This document shows positions 42,943 through 51,417 of a stretch of DNA of 64,000 nucleotides, piece after piece; position 1 is the first letter of the stretch, and the number at the start of each line of letters is the position of its first letter. The translations under genes were made by a program, and so were the position numbers. The notes beneath the pieces are model-generated. The model saw only the letters and a program-made list of their open reading frames with translations, was not told the origin of the DNA and ran no database searches. The DNA is from Paenibacillus amylolyticus (lineage in GTDB: Bacteria; Bacillota; Bacilli; Paenibacillales; Paenibacillaceae), in the NCBI RefSeq assembly GCF_001570725.1, contig NZ_BCNV01000001.1, positions 2,542,001-2,606,000 on the forward strand, given 5' to 3'.

Positions 42943-43953
42943 TTATTTTTGTGACGCAATGGGATACAATCGGCTAGTTTGTTCGAACAGTTCACCTGGC
43001 TCCAGACCGATCAATCCGATTTCTTCCGCCGGGATGCCTTCAACATTCGGGGCATTAACCAGGTTCATCTGTGGTTCAGGACAGAAGAATTCGCCACCCA
43101 TGTTATTGTTCCAGATCATCCAATGTTTGTACGATGTACCCACATCATATACCAGTTTGTCTCCAGTACGATGATCCGTAAGTTCCATATAGTTACGCCC
43201 ATTCTGAGGTTCTGCCGTGTAATGATTATCCATAGCTGCAAAGAACGGACTAACTCCGTCTTTCTTCAATTGTTCTTCCTCAGGTGTAAGCGGTTGAAAT
43301 TGTCCAGTTGGCAACGAACGCTCATTCAATTCACGGCGTTGTCCAATCGTAATTTTGGCCGTGTAGTCCGAGGCTTGGCTGTCTGGTGCGAACGGTACAG
43401 CGATCGCCGTGTGGAATGCAAACAGGTTAGGCATGTATTCCTTACCGTTATTGCGCACGATCAATTGCTGCTGAAGTCCTTGGCTACTCAAAGAGTAACG
43501 AAGCGTTACCGTGAACGTAAACGGCAGGTACTGATGGAATGTATGTCCCTCTTTCACGTCCTGGCTAAGCAGCACATAACTCTCCAATTGGTCAGAACCA
43601 TATCCCTCAACCTTCCACTCAGCATCATGCAAAAATCCATGCAGATGGTTACCTGTAGCCGGTTCGTTCACAGGCAATTGATAGACTTTACCATTCCAGG
43701 GGAAGCGACCATCCTCATAACGGTTCGGCGGAGAAAGAATTGGAATTCCATAGACCGCAGGTGCAGCCATAAACTCATCCATCTGATCCTGATTCGGCTC
43801 TCTCAAGTAACGGAATCCCTTTTCGGTATTCCGGAAAGCGACGAGGTTGGCACCCACGCTTGGAATAACTGCCGCTTCAAATTGATTAAAACGAAGCCAG
43901 ACGGCCGGAATCCCTCCAAATTGTTCTTCAAATGCTGCATTTTGCTGTGTCAT
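42943..43953 (-). CDS. Aldose 1-epimerase family protein
   Basis: 336 aa with the galactose mutarotase-like beta-sandwich pattern: VIPSVGANLVAFRN near the N-terminus, YGIPILSPPNRYEDGRFPWN (the PNR substrate region), ATGNHLHGFLHDAEWKVEG with the conserved catalytic-type His, and a C-terminal FFCPEPQMNLVNAPN followed by GLIGLEPGELFE, which holds the candidate catalytic Glu. It probably converts sugar anomers; the sugar is unknown. The ATG at 43951-43953 is preferred over one 21 nt upstream because AGGAGG lies between them. Confidence 0.8.
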   Translation of the reverse strand: MTQQNAAFEEQFGGIPAVWLRFNQFEAAVIPSVGANLVAFRNTEKGFRYLREPNQDQMDEFMAAPAVYGIPILSPPNRYEDGRFPWNGKVYQLPVNEPATGNHLHGFLHDAEWKVEGYGSDQLESYVLLSQDVKEGHTFHQYLPFTFTVTLRYSLSSQGLQQQLIVRNNGKEYMPNLFAFHTAIAVPFAPDSQASDYTAKITIGQRRELNERSLPTGQFQPLTPEEEQLKKDGVSPFFAAMDNHYTAEPQNGRNYMELTDHRTGDKLVYDVGTSYKHWMIWNNNMGGEFFCPEPQMNLVNAPNVEGIPAEEIGLIGLEPGELFEQTSRLYPIASQK

Positions 43954-44078
43954 CGTTATATGTACCTCCTGCATACTAAGGTTATATTATACGGCTCGAC
44001 TATATCATGCCCGGGCACAAAATAACAATCTATGATAGAGAACAAATTCATGATTGAGCCTCAAAAAAGACATGAAAA

Positions 44079-44106
44079 AGACAGCTGCAAACGGCTGCGG
44101 CTGTCT
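44079..44106 (-). terminator. Terminator of the MBL-fold hydrolase gene
   Basis: AGACAGCTGC and GCGGCTGTCT pair around a short loop; TTTTTCATG follows on the minus strand. Confidence 0.75.
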
Positions 44107-44132
44107 CTGTCACCATTCTTATTATGGTTCAA

Positions 44133-44942
44133 TTAATCTACATATTTGCCGTGATCCGGCACCGTGCTCTCTTCAAAGTCCAGATCAAGCTGCTTGAGGG
44201 ATTCACTTAGCATATCTCCGCTCAAGGCATGCCCATGCCCAGTAATGGCAAGTTTCGGCTCCAGATGCCTTATATGCTGAACAGATTGATGTGCAGCCTG
44301 CCAATCGGTTGTGAAATAGGACGGCGGGCCATGCAACTGTTTGTCCTGAAGTAACACACTCCACAGCGATTCCTGCTTCACCGTAATGATCGCGTCCCCT
44401 GCAATCAGCAAACGATCCGCTTCCCGAAACAGTGACACATGTCCAGGTGTGTGACCTGGCGTGTGCACCCATTCCCATCCCGATACGCCTGGAACGGAAT
44501 GATCTTTCGGCAGACTGAATATCCGATCATCCAGATTGATTGCCTCATTGGGATAAGCGAATGACAATCTGGACATTAGACCTCCTCCTACAGAAGGGTC
44601 CGCCGGCGGGTAATCTTTCAATCCCGTCAAATATGGAATTTCAAGCGGGTGCGCATACACAGGTACACCCCAGAATTGTTCCAGTTCAATAACGGTTCCT
44701 ACATGGTCGAAGTGACCATGTGTCAATATAATCGCAGATGGCGGACCTTGAAAACGTTCGCTTGCAACCTGAACAATATGATCCGTGAATCTCGCCATTC
44801 CGGTGTCCACGAGGACCCAGTTCCTGCTTCCTGGCTCTCCGATGAACACGACATTAACGAATAGTGTACGCAGACTGAGAATATCGGGCGCGACTTCTTC
44901 AAGCCCCGTCAACCCTTCTGTAATCAGATTGTCAGATGCCAT
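44133..44942 (-). CDS. MBL-fold metallo-hydrolase
   Basis: 269 aa metallo-beta-lactamase fold. The zinc motif ILTHGHFDHVGTVIEL (HxHxDH, about 74-80) is intact, with HTPGHTPGHVSLF (third His), LLIAGDAII (bridging Asp) and ITGHGHAL (last His). The N-terminal region ILSLRTLFVNVVFIGEPGSR followed by NWVLVDTGM is shared with glyoxalase II-like and lactonase-like members. The substrate cannot be told from sequence. GGGAGGT precedes the ATG. It is flanked by terminators on both sides, so it is monocistronic. Confidence 0.8.
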   Translation of the reverse strand: MASDNLITEGLTGLEEVAPDILSLRTLFVNVVFIGEPGSRNWVLVDTGMARFTDHIVQVASERFQGPPSAIILTHGHFDHVGTVIELEQFWGVPVYAHPLEIPYLTGLKDYPPADPSVGGGLMSRLSFAYPNEAINLDDRIFSLPKDHSVPGVSGWEWVHTPGHTPGHVSLFREADRLLIAGDAIITVKQESLWSVLLQDKQLHGPPSYFTTDWQAAHQSVQHIRHLEPKLAITGHGHALSGDMLSESLKQLDLDFEESTVPDHGKYVD

Positions 44943-45039
44943 TCACGGTTACCTCCCATTAGGCGGATTGTCTCTCTGGTTCCATTCATCTCGTAGACTT
45001 CCCTTTTCTGGATCATCTATTCAACATTTCCAATAAAAT

Positions 45040-45075
45040 AGACGGTATACACCCTGTTTCGGGCATACACCGTCT
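45040..45075 (-). terminator. Terminator of the small acidic protein gene
   Basis: AGACGGTGTATGCCC and GGGTGTATACCGTCT (minus strand) pair with small bulges around a 6-nt loop, followed by ATTTTATT. Confidence 0.65.
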
Positions 45076-45122
45076 AGTATAGTCATCGACACGACACAAT
45101 AGAACAAGAATATCTCAGCCAG

Positions 45123-45395
45123 TTAAGCCGGATAAGCCTCCAAAGCGGCATCGAGCAATTGATTGTACAGATCGTCATCATTCTCAAGCAGCTCGTCCAT
45201 ACGAAGCAACTCATCTTCATCTCCGGATTGCTCGGTGAAATGCAAGCTATAGTCCCAGTCTTTTCCGTTCTTGCTCATGAAGGTAATCTCATATACTGAC
45301 TTTTCGCCTTCTGTGCGGTAAACGGTATTTCCCACGTATCCTTTTTCACCTTCACGGCGCATTTCGGCACTTATAATTTCAATATTCACAATCAT
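45123..45395 (-). CDS. Small acidic protein of unknown function
   Basis: 90 aa, cytoplasmic by appearance and strongly acidic in the second half (GDEDELLRMDELLENDDDLY). The first half reads as beta strands (IVNIEIISAEMRREGEKGY, KSVYEITFMSKNGKDWDYSL). No family is recognised. The ATG at 45395 has AAAGGAG only 4 nt upstream, so a GTG two codons later (spacing 9) may be the real start. It has its own terminator and is divergent from the aminopeptidase genes. Confidence 0.6.
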   Translation of the reverse strand: MIVNIEIISAEMRREGEKGYVGNTVYRTEGEKSVYEITFMSKNGKDWDYSLHFTEQSGDEDELLRMDELLENDDDLYNQLLDAALEAYPA

Positions 45396-45531
45396 TCTCT
45401 CCTTTAATCTTTCATCTACAGCAGGTCTCCTACATTTCTGGTAAACCTAGTTTGGTAATTATTATTGGTTAATTGTACAATATATAACGTAGCAACGTAT
45501 ACCTTATTCAATGAAGGAACCATTCTGAGTC

Positions 45532-45559
45532 CTTACATCGTTGTAATGAGGGTTATAAT
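45532..45559 (+). promoter_or_regulatory. Candidate promoter of the first M29 aminopeptidase
   Basis: CTTACA (45532-45537), 16-bp spacer, perfect TATAAT (45554-45559). Leader of about 64 nt. Confidence 0.5.
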
Positions 45560-45629
45560 ACGTGTTTGAACAACATCTATAATAGCCAACAAGCTACGAT
45601 ATTATTATCACATTGGAGGAAAAAATAGC

Positions 45630-46862
45630 ATGAATACTTTTGAAACGAATCTGCAGCAATATGCTGAACTGGCTGTTCAAGTCGGTGTTAATGTCCATCC
45701 TGGACAGACACTCGTGGTTAACGCTCCAATCTCGGCAGCGCATTTTGTACGACTGATTGTCAAAGCAGCTTATGGTAAAGGTGCCAAACTGGTCAAAGTA
45801 AACTGGAGCGACGAGACCGTTACACGTCTTCATTACGATCTTGCACCTGATGAAGCCTTCTCTATTGAACCGAAATGGTTTGCAGCTGAAATGACGGAAC
45901 TCGTTGAAGAAGGTGCCGCTATTCTGCACGTCATCGCTGAAAATCCGGATTTGCTGAACGGAGTAGCTCAGGAACGGATTATTACTAGCCAAAAAGTGCG
46001 CGGCAAAGCGCTCGAAAAATATCGTTCTTATCAGATGGCTGACAAATTCAGCTGGTCTATCGTAGCCGTTCCTTCTCCTGAATGGGCAGCTAAAGTGTTC
46101 CCGGATCTGCCGGAAGCACAACAAGTGGATCGCCTGTGGGATGTCATTTTCAAAACAGTACGCATCGGTGAACAGGATGCTGTTGCCGAATGGAAAACCC
46201 ATTTGCAAAATCTCGATTCCCGCGCCGATCTGCTGAACAACAAAAAATACAAAAAGCTCCACTATACAGCTCCAGGTACAGACCTGACCATCGAACTTCC
46301 AGAAGGCCATATCTGGGTATCCGGTGGAAGTGTGAATGAGCAAGGACATGTCTTTATTGCCAATATGCCTACGGAAGAAGTATTCACAGCTCCACTGAAA
46401 ACGGGTGTTAACGGCACAGTGCGCAGCACGAAACCACTGAGCTACGGCGGCAATTTGATTGACGGATTCTCCCTTACATTTGAGAACGGTCGAATCGTAG
46501 ATTACACCGCTGAGCAGGGACTGGATGCACTCAAAAACCTGATCGAGATGGATGAAGGTGCACACTATCTGGGTGAAGTAGCCCTTGTTCCACATCAGTC
46601 ACCAATTTCCGATACGAATATTTTGTTCTACAATACCCTGTTTGATGAAAATGCCTCCAACCACTTGGCGATCGGTAATGCCTATGCCTTCTGTCTCGAA
46701 GGTGGTAAAACGATGTCCAAAGAAGAGTTGATTGAACGTGGCATGAATTCCAGTCTCACTCATGTAGACTTCATGATTGGATCTGGCGAAATGAATATCC
46801 ACGGCGTTACCTCCGAAGGCGCGGAAGAGCCAATCTTCCTGCAAGGAAACTGGGCATTTTAA
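45630..46862 (+). CDS. M29-family aminopeptidase (AmpS/PepS type), first copy
   Basis: 410 aa. M29 thermophilic aminopeptidase family, a two-metal cytoplasmic enzyme that removes N-terminal residues. Family features: QYAELAVQVGVNVHPGQTLV, VKVNWSDETVTRLHY, GTDLTIELPEGHIWVSGG, PTEEVFTAPLKTGVNGTV (metal-site Glu), the EMDEGAHYLGEVALVPHQS segment with further Glu ligands, and LTHVDFMIGSGEM (His and Asp). TTGGAGGA precedes the ATG. It is followed by a terminator and a paralogue about two-thirds identical by eye. The long open frame on the opposite strand is a shadow. Confidence 0.9.
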   Translation: MNTFETNLQQYAELAVQVGVNVHPGQTLVVNAPISAAHFVRLIVKAAYGKGAKLVKVNWSDETVTRLHYDLAPDEAFSIEPKWFAAEMTELVEEGAAILHVIAENPDLLNGVAQERIITSQKVRGKALEKYRSYQMADKFSWSIVAVPSPEWAAKVFPDLPEAQQVDRLWDVIFKTVRIGEQDAVAEWKTHLQNLDSRADLLNNKKYKKLHYTAPGTDLTIELPEGHIWVSGGSVNEQGHVFIANMPTEEVFTAPLKTGVNGTVRSTKPLSYGGNLIDGFSLTFENGRIVDYTAEQGLDALKNLIEMDEGAHYLGEVALVPHQSPISDTNILFYNTLFDENASNHLAIGNAYAFCLEGGKTMSKEELIERGMNSSLTHVDFMIGSGEMNIHGVTSEGAEEPIFLQGNWAF

Positions 46863-46881
46863 TCCCATTTGATGTGATTAG

Positions 46882-46906
46882 AGAGAGGAGATTACTCCTC
46901 TCTTTT
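46882..46906 (+). terminator. Terminator between the two M29 genes
   Basis: AGAGAGGAG-ATTA-CTCCTCTCT, a perfect 9-bp stem with a tetraloop, followed by TTT. Expression of the second gene needs read-through or a promoter in the 45 bp that follow, where none is clear. Confidence 0.75.
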
Positions 46907-46950
46907 CCTGCGTCAACAGATTTAAAATTCAATCATTGGAGGGAACGCAT

Positions 46951-48183
46951 ATGTTAAGTTTTGAACAAAAACTGGATCGTTACGCTGAACTGGCTGTAAA
47001 AGTAGGCGCAAACGTGCAGCCAGGGCAAGTCTTTGTCATCAGTGCGATGATTGATACCGCTGAATTCGTACGCTTGCTGGTCCGCAAAGGATACGAAGCT
47101 GGCGCCAAGCAAGTTATTGTAAAATATGGAGATGAAACCGTCAATCGCTTACGGTTTGAGATGGCCCCTGAGGAATCCTTCCAAGAGCCACCGAAATGGC
47201 ATGCGGCGGAGCTTGAAGAACTGGCGGCCAATAATGCAGCCTTCCTGACCGTATTGTCATCCAGCCCAGACCTGATGAAAGGTATTGACCCGGAGCGGAT
47301 CTCGACACATCAGCGTGCATTTGGTCAGGCAATGGCCAAGTATCGTCAGTATCAACAAGCAGATAAAATGAGCTGGACGGGTGTAGCTTTTCCTTCCCCC
47401 GATTGGGCAGCCAAAGTATTCCCGGATCTGCCAGCAGCTGAGCAGGTTAGCCAGCTATGGGAAGCCATTTTCGCTGCGGTAAGAGCTGATCTGGAGGACC
47501 CTGTAGCGGCTTGGGAACAGCATATTGAACGATTGGAGACCAAGGCCGTTGCATTGAACAATAAGAAGTATCAAGCACTGCACTTCCTTTCTCCGGGAAC
47601 GGATCTGACGGTTGAGCTTCCAGAAGGACATATCTGGGCGCAGGCAGGTAGCGTGAATGAGCAAGGTACCCCTTTTGTCGCCAATATCCCGACAGAGGAA
47701 GTATACACAGCTCCAGCCAAACTTGGTGTCAACGGTACAGTATCCAGCACCAAACCGCTCAGTTATGGTGGAAGCATCATTGATCGTTTCTCACTCACCT
47801 TCGAGAATGGACGCATTATTGATTTTCATGCGGAGGAAGGTCAGGATACGCTCGAAAGACTCATCTCCATGGATGAAGGTTCGCATTATCTTGGCGAAGT
47901 GGCTCTGGTTCCCTTCCATTCCCCGATTTCTGAGAGCGGTATCTTGTATTACACCACGTTGTATGATGAGAATGCGTCCTGTCACCTTGCGATCGGCAGT
48001 TCCTATGCATCTAATATCCAAGGTGGCAAGACGATGTCTCCCGAAGAGCTTTCAGCCCGTGGCATGAACAACAGTATCACCCATGTGGACTTCATGATGG
48101 GCTCTCCCGAGACGGACATCTACGGTATCACGGCAAACGGTGAACGCGAAGCCATCTTCCTTAAGGGAGACTGGGCATTCTAA
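46951..48183 (+). CDS. M29-family aminopeptidase, second copy
   Basis: 410 aa from the ATG at 46951, with TTGGAGGGAACGCAT before it. It has the same length and motif order as the upstream gene: PTEEVYTAPAKLGVNGTV, SMDEGSHYLGEVALVPFHS, ITHVDFMMGSPET. All residues expected to bind metal are kept, so both copies should be active. Differences are spread over the whole length, strongest around residues 65-130, which indicates an old duplication with possible change of peptide preference. It ends at a strong terminator. Confidence 0.9.
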   Translation: MLSFEQKLDRYAELAVKVGANVQPGQVFVISAMIDTAEFVRLLVRKGYEAGAKQVIVKYGDETVNRLRFEMAPEESFQEPPKWHAAELEELAANNAAFLTVLSSSPDLMKGIDPERISTHQRAFGQAMAKYRQYQQADKMSWTGVAFPSPDWAAKVFPDLPAAEQVSQLWEAIFAAVRADLEDPVAAWEQHIERLETKAVALNNKKYQALHFLSPGTDLTVELPEGHIWAQAGSVNEQGTPFVANIPTEEVYTAPAKLGVNGTVSSTKPLSYGGSIIDRFSLTFENGRIIDFHAEEGQDTLERLISMDEGSHYLGEVALVPFHSPISESGILYYTTLYDENASCHLAIGSSYASNIQGGKTMSPEELSARGMNNSITHVDFMMGSPETDIYGITANGEREAIFLKGDWAF

Positions 48184-48231
48184 CGGTTACGGATGAGTTC
48201 TCCCCGTAATGTATTTTCACTGAACAGTCTC

Positions 48232-48279
48232 AAAGGCTGTCTTGCAACCATGTGTTGATGGTTGGCGAGACAGCCTTTT
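48232..48279 (+). terminator. Terminator after the second aminopeptidase
   Basis: AAAGGCTGTC pairs with GACAGCCTTT and inner ACCAT with ATGGT; TTTTATT follows. Confidence 0.8.
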
Positions 48280-48352
48280 ATTAATTTTCAGCAAACTGTC
48301 CCAGAGGCTACACACGCTCTCCTCATCTGGTTTTACTCGGACCAACCTCCCA

Positions 48353-48382
48353 TTGTATCGTTTCCATATTATGTTGTAAAAT
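48353..48382 (+). promoter_or_regulatory. Candidate promoter of the sigma/anti-sigma operon
   Basis: TTGTAT (48353-48358), 18-bp spacer, TAAAAT (48377-48382). Moderate match; an autoregulated ECF promoter was looked for but not identified. Confidence 0.4.
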
Positions 48383-48429
48383 GTAATGATACCAATGTTT
48401 GTGGATTGTTCACCAGAAAGGAGAACATC

Positions 48430-49020
48430 ATGGCCAATCGGCTTCAGTTACTACTAGCCTCAGATTTCCATAATTTAGGCTCTGCACTTCAAGAAGAAGT
48501 GTATTATGAATATTATAATATGGTACATGGTCTCATCGTTTATATCATCAAGGAGCGTGCTGCTGCAGAAGATATTATTCAGGAAGCTTTTATCAAAATC
48601 ATTAAAAACAAACCCCTTTTCGAAGACGAGGTCAAACTGAAAGCCTGGCTCAAGGTCGTCACAAGGAACACAGCTATTAATTATCTGAGAAAAAATAAAA
48701 ATAACCGTAACCAAGTGGATACGGATAGTGTTTTTATAGATATGGAGACGATAAATCAGACGGCAGCTTCCGTGGAAAGCATGGTAGAAACGCAGATGAT
48801 GCAAGAGTCCATTGAAAATTATCTCGGACAGCTCAAACCCGAATATCGTGTGCTGGTGGAGTTACGGTGGAAAGAAGGTCTCTCCTACCGAGAGATGGCC
48901 GAGCTGCTGAATACCTCCGAAGACATTGTGAAGCAACGCTTGTTCAGAGCCCGCGGCAGTATCAAGAAGAAATTACATAAGGAATGGGGTGGAAGCATTG
49001 AGCAAAGGCAAGTCCGATAA
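48430..49020 (+). CDS. ECF RNA polymerase sigma factor
   Basis: 196 aa from the ATG at 48430 with AAAGGAGA 6 nt upstream. Region 2 shows YYNMVHGLIVYIIKERAAAE and DIIQEAFIKIIKNKPLFEDE, with LKAWLKVVTRNTAINYLRKN; region 4 shows KPEYRVLVELRWKEGLSYRE and MAELLNTSEDIVKQRLFRAR. It would direct RNA polymerase to a small stress regulon. The downstream gene overlaps it by 32 nt and encodes a membrane protein of the anti-sigma type, the usual arrangement. Confidence 0.88.
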   Translation: MANRLQLLLASDFHNLGSALQEEVYYEYYNMVHGLIVYIIKERAAAEDIIQEAFIKIIKNKPLFEDEVKLKAWLKVVTRNTAINYLRKNKNNRNQVDTDSVFIDMETINQTAASVESMVETQMMQESIENYLGQLKPEYRVLVELRWKEGLSYREMAELLNTSEDIVKQRLFRARGSIKKKLHKEWGGSIEQRQVR

Positions 49021-49951
49021 GCATGTGGAGCAATTCGATTCAGACCTGGAAGACGAATATTTCGATGCTGCGTTTGATCTGGCTTTTGATGAAGCTTTCC
49101 ATCAGGCCGTCTCTGCCCCTTCCGCCTCCCATACCGAATCCATGCAGCAATCCTGGCAGAAGGTGCACAGGGAAATTAACAGAATCGGTTTACGTAAAAA
49201 AAGAATACGTACCTTGCGACTTTCCGTTGTCGTAGCAGCATCCGTGACCATCGGGGCCGTTATTTTCAGCCTGCCGTCCGGTACGCAAGCGGTATCCCCT
49301 TTTGTGCAATCCATCAAGGATTGGGGCAATGGCATGAAATCCATTATCATCGAGGATCGCACGACCCAACTGGGGGCTGATCCGTCAACAGCCAAAACGC
49401 CTCCACCACCGGAAACGAGCTTAGATGATATTCTTAAAGTACAAGAAGAAGAGGCTCTTAATACACCTTCGTATGAGTTATCAAGCCACCTGCTTCGTCC
49501 AGTACTTGTTACGGAAGAGATCGCACGCGAAGGGTTCATGGGTGACTTTCTGTTATCCAAGGCCATTCCCGAGCGATTCAACAAGGTCAAATTCGAACTC
49601 GTGCTCGATACTGAAAACCCTGTGAATCCAGACGATTATTATGAGTCCACACAAATGAGAGTTCAATATACCAGTGAAGGCAAGAGCATAGAGGATGAGA
49701 TCATCCAGTTTGATTATGTCTATGTCATGCCTGGGGAGAAAATTGAAGGGGCCATGCTTCGTGATATGAGCACCGTAAAGCTCGCGGACGGCACGGAAGC
49801 ACTGATGTATATCGGCCCACCCTATAACTCCTTTCAGTGGATGATGGGTTCCAACAATATGAGTCTGTTTGGCACCCTTTCGGAAGAAGAAATGACTGCT
49901 ATTGCTAACGATTTTCAAGAGCAGAAGTTTCCAGGCAGCACCGGCCGATGA
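48989..49951 (+). CDS. Anti-sigma factor-like membrane protein (DUF4367-type C-terminus)
   Basis: 320 aa. The N-terminal cytoplasmic part (about 1-80) is acidic then basic, one transmembrane helix lies at about 80-100 (LRLSVVVAASVTIGAVIFSL), and a larger extracytoplasmic domain follows with a Pro-rich linker (TPPPPETS). The C-terminal part ends TEALMYIGPPYNSFQWMMGS, MSLFGTLSEEEMTAIANDF, a pattern seen in DUF4367 proteins that accompany ECF sigma factors. It probably holds the sigma factor inactive until an envelope signal. The GTG at 48989 or a TTG at 48998 may be the start. Its stop lies 2 nt from the stop of the convergent gene. Confidence 0.75.
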   Translation: MEALSKGKSDKHVEQFDSDLEDEYFDAAFDLAFDEAFHQAVSAPSASHTESMQQSWQKVHREINRIGLRKKRIRTLRLSVVVAASVTIGAVIFSLPSGTQAVSPFVQSIKDWGNGMKSIIIEDRTTQLGADPSTAKTPPPPETSLDDILKVQEEEALNTPSYELSSHLLRPVLVTEEIAREGFMGDFLLSKAIPERFNKVKFELVLDTENPVNPDDYYESTQMRVQYTSEGKSIEDEIIQFDYVYVMPGEKIEGAMLRDMSTVKLADGTEALMYIGPPYNSFQWMMGSNNMSLFGTLSEEEMTAIANDFQEQKFPGSTGR

Positions 49952-49953
49952 GA

Positions 49954-50466
49954 TCAAAATAACACGGTGCCAGAGACATGTCTGCTTGTATCCGTGGTAC
50001 TTCCATCATAAGCTGTATGAACACTGGTAACGCGATAATAATATCCTGGCATAACGGTCCAATCCGATGTGGCATTCAGTAAGTTTGTTTTCGTTGCAGT
50101 GTTAGAGTTGGTTTTGAAAATCACCCATGCTGTTCCTGTCCAGCGCTCAAGTCGGTAATCTACCGAAAGTGTCTTCACTTCCACATATGTCGCTGTCTTC
50201 GTATTGACGATGGCAGAAAGTCCTCCCCCAGGGATGAGTGCACCGACCGCCTGATAGATATGTCCTCGTTCCTGAGTGGTAGCAAGCGAATCAATGGTTG
50301 GTTCGGATGGCGGTGGAGCTGTAAGTGCACCAGAGGACACGTTGGTTATTGGGCTTGCATTGGCTACTTCGGCCACAGGTACAGCAAGGATCGTTGGCAC
50401 CATTAACAAGGCCGCAAGGGTTACTTTTAGCATAGATGTTGTACTCTTATTATTCATTTTCCGCAT
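49954..50466 (-). CDS. Secreted protein of unknown function
   Basis: 170 aa from the ATG at 50464-50466, with GGAGG about 10 nt upstream. Signal peptide: a basic start (MRKMNNKSTTSMLK), hydrophobic core (VTLAALLMVPTILAVPV) and an ANA-S cleavage site near 39. The mature part (about 130 residues) is Thr/Ser rich and beta-sheet-like, with RGHIYQAVGALIPGGG, YVEVKTLSVDYRLERWTGTA and GYYYRVTSVHTAYDGSTTDT. It resembles small secreted DUF6147-type proteins, but this is uncertain. It is convergent with the sigma/anti-sigma operon, whose only visible terminator is upstream of this gene, so the gene is probably covered by antisense RNA. Confidence 0.65.
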   Translation of the reverse strand: MRKMNNKSTTSMLKVTLAALLMVPTILAVPVAEVANASPITNVSSGALTAPPPSEPTIDSLATTQERGHIYQAVGALIPGGGLSAIVNTKTATYVEVKTLSVDYRLERWTGTAWVIFKTNSNTATKTNLLNATSDWTVMPGYYYRVTSVHTAYDGSTTDTSRHVSGTVLF

Positions 50467-50531
50467 ATTGATCCATCCTCCGCTTCCATATTTGATTTTG
50501 TGTAAGGGTATAAACGGACGGATCGGGTGAC

Positions 50532-50615
50532 AGGTTTCAAAAAAATTAGACGCTCCGATGTTTCTGTTGGCAGCGTCTTTTTTCTTTGCATGCATCTCCA
50601 GTATGGTTGAAACCT
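50532..50615. repeat. Nested inverted repeat around a terminator
   Basis: AGGTTTCAA (50532-50540) is perfectly complementary to TTGAAACCT (50607-50615), enclosing the terminator hairpin at 50548-50578. It lies in the leader of the secreted-protein gene. Confidence 0.5.
50548..50583 (+). terminator. Terminator, probably of the sigma/anti-sigma operon
   Basis: AGACGCT (50548-50554) pairs with AGCGTCT (50572-50578), followed by six T on the plus strand. A tract of A also allows termination on the minus strand. It is the first clear plus-strand terminator after 49951. Confidence 0.7.
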
Positions 50616-50697
50616 AAATTATTCCAGCCCGTATGTATTGGGTAATGTATGGTCGGAACCCTATTAACCAACAAGATTTGCAAATGAGGTGTATCAC

Positions 50698-51348
50698 TTG
50701 AGTAAAATTCAATCTAAATCCAGAAGACATCGTCACAGCTCCAATCCGAATGAACTACATATCGAAGTTTCCGGCTCGTTCAAACGTGTTCTTCTTATCT
50801 TGGTGGGTATGCTTACCCTCGGGACCTTAATATATTTCTTGGCTACAGCTCGGGAGAGCTGGATAAGCATGGGGCTTGACCGCTATGTATTACCCTTTAT
50901 GATCTGGGGACTTGTACTGTCCCCCATCCTTGCTTTTCTTTTCTTCAAGCAGAGTGGCCGAACCCTTTCCCATGTCAAATTTTTACGAGTTTTCGGGATT
51001 GCTTTCTCCCTTCTGCCTCTGGCACTTCTGTTTTATGTGTTACCTGTTACACTTGGCATGGTGAATGATCACCTAACCCAATATAAGCAAAATCCGGTGT
51101 TATCCACTACTAAGGTGGGGGACTACAATTCTTACGAGGTTACTTTCGTCGATACACATATGTACGAAATCATCACCATTAAGACACCAACAACAACCCA
51201 ATCCACTCGAAAAAAGTTGAATATCAAGCATGATCTAGCTCCGGGAGAGAATGTTTACGTCACTTATAAGCGAATTTCTATCAAAAATAGCTTGGTCACG
51301 GAGAATCGTTACGCCGATGTTGTCATTCATGCACCCAAAGAATCATGA
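50698..51348 (+). CDS. Membrane protein of unknown function
   Basis: 216 aa from a TTG at 50698 with GAGGTG 8 nt upstream. A basic N-terminus (KIQSKSRRHRHSS) precedes three hydrophobic helices (about 30-50, 65-85 and 98-125). The C-terminal 90 residues (KVGDYNSYEVTFVDTHMYEI onward) look like an extracytoplasmic beta domain ending near RYADVVIHAPKES. No family recognised. It is transcribed toward the CNNM-type gene and shares a bidirectional terminator with it. Confidence 0.65.
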   Translation: MSKIQSKSRRHRHSSNPNELHIEVSGSFKRVLLILVGMLTLGTLIYFLATARESWISMGLDRYVLPFMIWGLVLSPILAFLFFKQSGRTLSHVKFLRVFGIAFSLLPLALLFYVLPVTLGMVNDHLTQYKQNPVLSTTKVGDYNSYEVTFVDTHMYEIITIKTPTTTQSTRKKLNIKHDLAPGENVYVTYKRISIKNSLVTENRYADVVIHAPKES

Positions 51349-51360
51349 GCATGCAAAAAA

Positions 51361-51394
51361 GCTGTACGATGACCATTACGTCATCATACAGCTT
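51361..51394. terminator. Shared terminator of two convergent genes
   Basis: GCTGTACGATGAC and GTCATCATACAGC pair with one mismatch around CATTAC; six A precede it, serving the minus-strand gene. Confidence 0.8.
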
Positions 51395-51417
51395 CATCCG
51401 TTACAATTTCGATCCGG

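Noticed and set aside
45594..46595. Long open frame (333 codons) on the minus strand opposite the first M29 aminopeptidase
   Set aside because: Translation is rich in Cys/Phe/Ile/His without domain pattern, has no ribosome site, and the plus-strand gene is a clear enzyme with a conserved paralogue.
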